DNA of 6,598 nucleotides from Candidatus Woesearchaeota archaeon (GTDB lineage Archaea; Nanobdellota; Nanobdellia; Woesearchaeales; UBA11716). Position numbers and translations under genes: made by a program. Below are positions 6,030 to 6,598 of this stretch, piece after piece; position 1 is the stretch's first letter; each line of letters begins with the position of its first letter. A model generated the notes under the pieces. The model ran no database searches and was not told where the DNA came from. It worked only from the letters and a program-made list of their open reading frames with translations. The stretch lies in contig DUKR01000120.1 of assembly GCA_013329175.1 (NCBI GenBank), forward strand, positions 1 through 6,598, given 5' to 3'.

Positions 6030-6042
6030 GGTTGCGTACTAC

Positions 6043-6545
6043 TTCATCTTTATGGAGCTTCCCTGCCCCTCAGTAATTACGAAGGGCATCAATCCAGGAA
6101 AAAGTGCATTCCCTAAAAGCTCATTGCCGATGGCTTTTTTCTTATCCGAGCACTTTATTTTTCTTTCATTCTTGTTTTGCAGCAAATGTTGATGACAATA
6201 ATTCCGCCGTGCACAGCAGAGCCGCTCATCCTTCACACCCGATGGTGCAGCGCTCAGGCCTAGGGCAATAGCCTGCTCAGCGCTCTAACACTAAGGCGAT
6301 GGCTGCAACGAAATAGCCCGCCGCAAGTGCAGCCCGAGCCGTTTTTGTTTTCACTTATTTTCCTTCACTTTTTTGCCTTCTTTTCTTTCTTCGTTTTTCT
6401 TTTCTCCCTCGGAATCTCAAAGTGCACCATGCCCTGCAATACAAAGGAGGAGGTTGCGCATTGCCTGTGGAAGCGATGGGAGGAGTGCTATTGCCTTTTT
6501 TCTGATGAGCTTTGGGAAAATGCCACAACCCCCACACGAGCCTGC
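6043..6545 (+). repeat. Intergenic repeat, copy 3 (most complete copy)
   Basis: This copy begins about 14 nt after the rnp4 stop and fills most of the remaining gene-free stretch to the window end. It has every module: a left third shared with copy 2 (TTCATCTTTATG, CCTGCCCC, CATTCCC-TAAAAGC, ATCCGAGCACTTT, GCAGCAAATGTTGATGAC), ATTCCGCC at 6201-6208, the GCGCT..GGCAATGGC-type block in two diverged copies (about 6250-6305), the pyrimidine tract (about 6340-6409), CGGAATC (6410-6416), AAAGGAGG (6443-6450) and the GGAAGCGATGGGAGG block. It holds the long exact matches to copy 1. Short open frames overlap it but are not conserved in the other copies. Confidence 0.8.
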
Positions 6546-6558
6546 CCCATTCTTCCCA

Positions 6559-6585
6559 GATGAAGCCTAGGGTTGCAGCTTCATC
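6559..6585. other. Hairpin with 8-bp perfect stem at window end
   Basis: GATGAAGC (6559-6566) pairs perfectly with GCTTCATC (6578-6585) around an 11-nt loop. On the + strand it is followed by CAAAAAAT rather than a T-run. Read on the minus strand, the hairpin would be preceded by that T-run, so it is not a classical intrinsic terminator in either direction. It may be a structured RNA end, a repeat boundary or a protein site for a gene beyond the window. Confidence 0.4.
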
Positions 6586-6598
6586 CAAAAAATCCTTT

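Noticed and set aside
95..6545. CRISPR array
   Set aside because: The repeats are hundreds of bases long, spaced by kilobases and internally divergent, with no short regular repeat-spacer pattern and no cas genes.
6355..6588. 77-codon minus strand open frame over repeat copy 3
   Set aside because: Its basic tail is the purine-rich complement of the pyrimidine tract. The copy 1 counterpart shares only a PPIAST-like peptide and then stops, so it is not a conserved gene.

Overview
This 6.6-kb window most likely comes from an archaeon, probably a small-genome DPANN-type lineage. The best evidence is a gene for the archaeal/eukaryotic RNase P protein Rpp21/Rnp4, which bacteria lack. Several genes also have TATA-like boxes about 25 nt upstream of a near-leaderless start. 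The other two recognisable housekeeping genes look bacterial: a class I, NAD-type GAPDH and a short alanyl-tRNA synthetase of the kind I recall from candidate-phyla-radiation (CPR) bacteria. Such a mix is common in DPANN genomes. The lineage is my inference; no rRNA or other phylogenetic marker is present.

Layout, left to right: 1-76 may be the last 24 codons of a + strand gene. 95-385 is repeat copy 1. 517-1509 (-) is the GAPDH gene gap, with its own TATA box and Shine-Dalgarno site. 1573-1731 (+) is a 52-codon fragment resembling a transposase remnant. 1753-3351 (-) is a soluble receiver plus histidine-kinase-type ATPase protein, markedly more AT-rich than its neighbours. Just upstream of it are a TATA box and a perfect 14-bp palindrome. 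3448-3845 is repeat copy 2. 3882-5636 (-) is alaS. 5697-6029 (+) is rnp4, divergent from alaS across a 60-bp gap with one central TATA-like element that could serve both genes. 6043-6545 is repeat copy 3, and the window ends with an 8-bp-stem hairpin.

The genes do not form one pathway. gap belongs to central carbon metabolism; alaS and rnp4 belong to tRNA charging and tRNA 5'-end maturation and may be co-regulated through their shared promoter. The signalling gene is flanked by a transposase-like remnant and a repeat, so it may be an acquired insertion. The least explained signal is the repeat family: three same-orientation, apparently non-coding copies of about 290-500 bp that fill the three long intergenic gaps and share a pyrimidine-rich tract, a strong Shine-Dalgarno-like block and a small inverted repeat.
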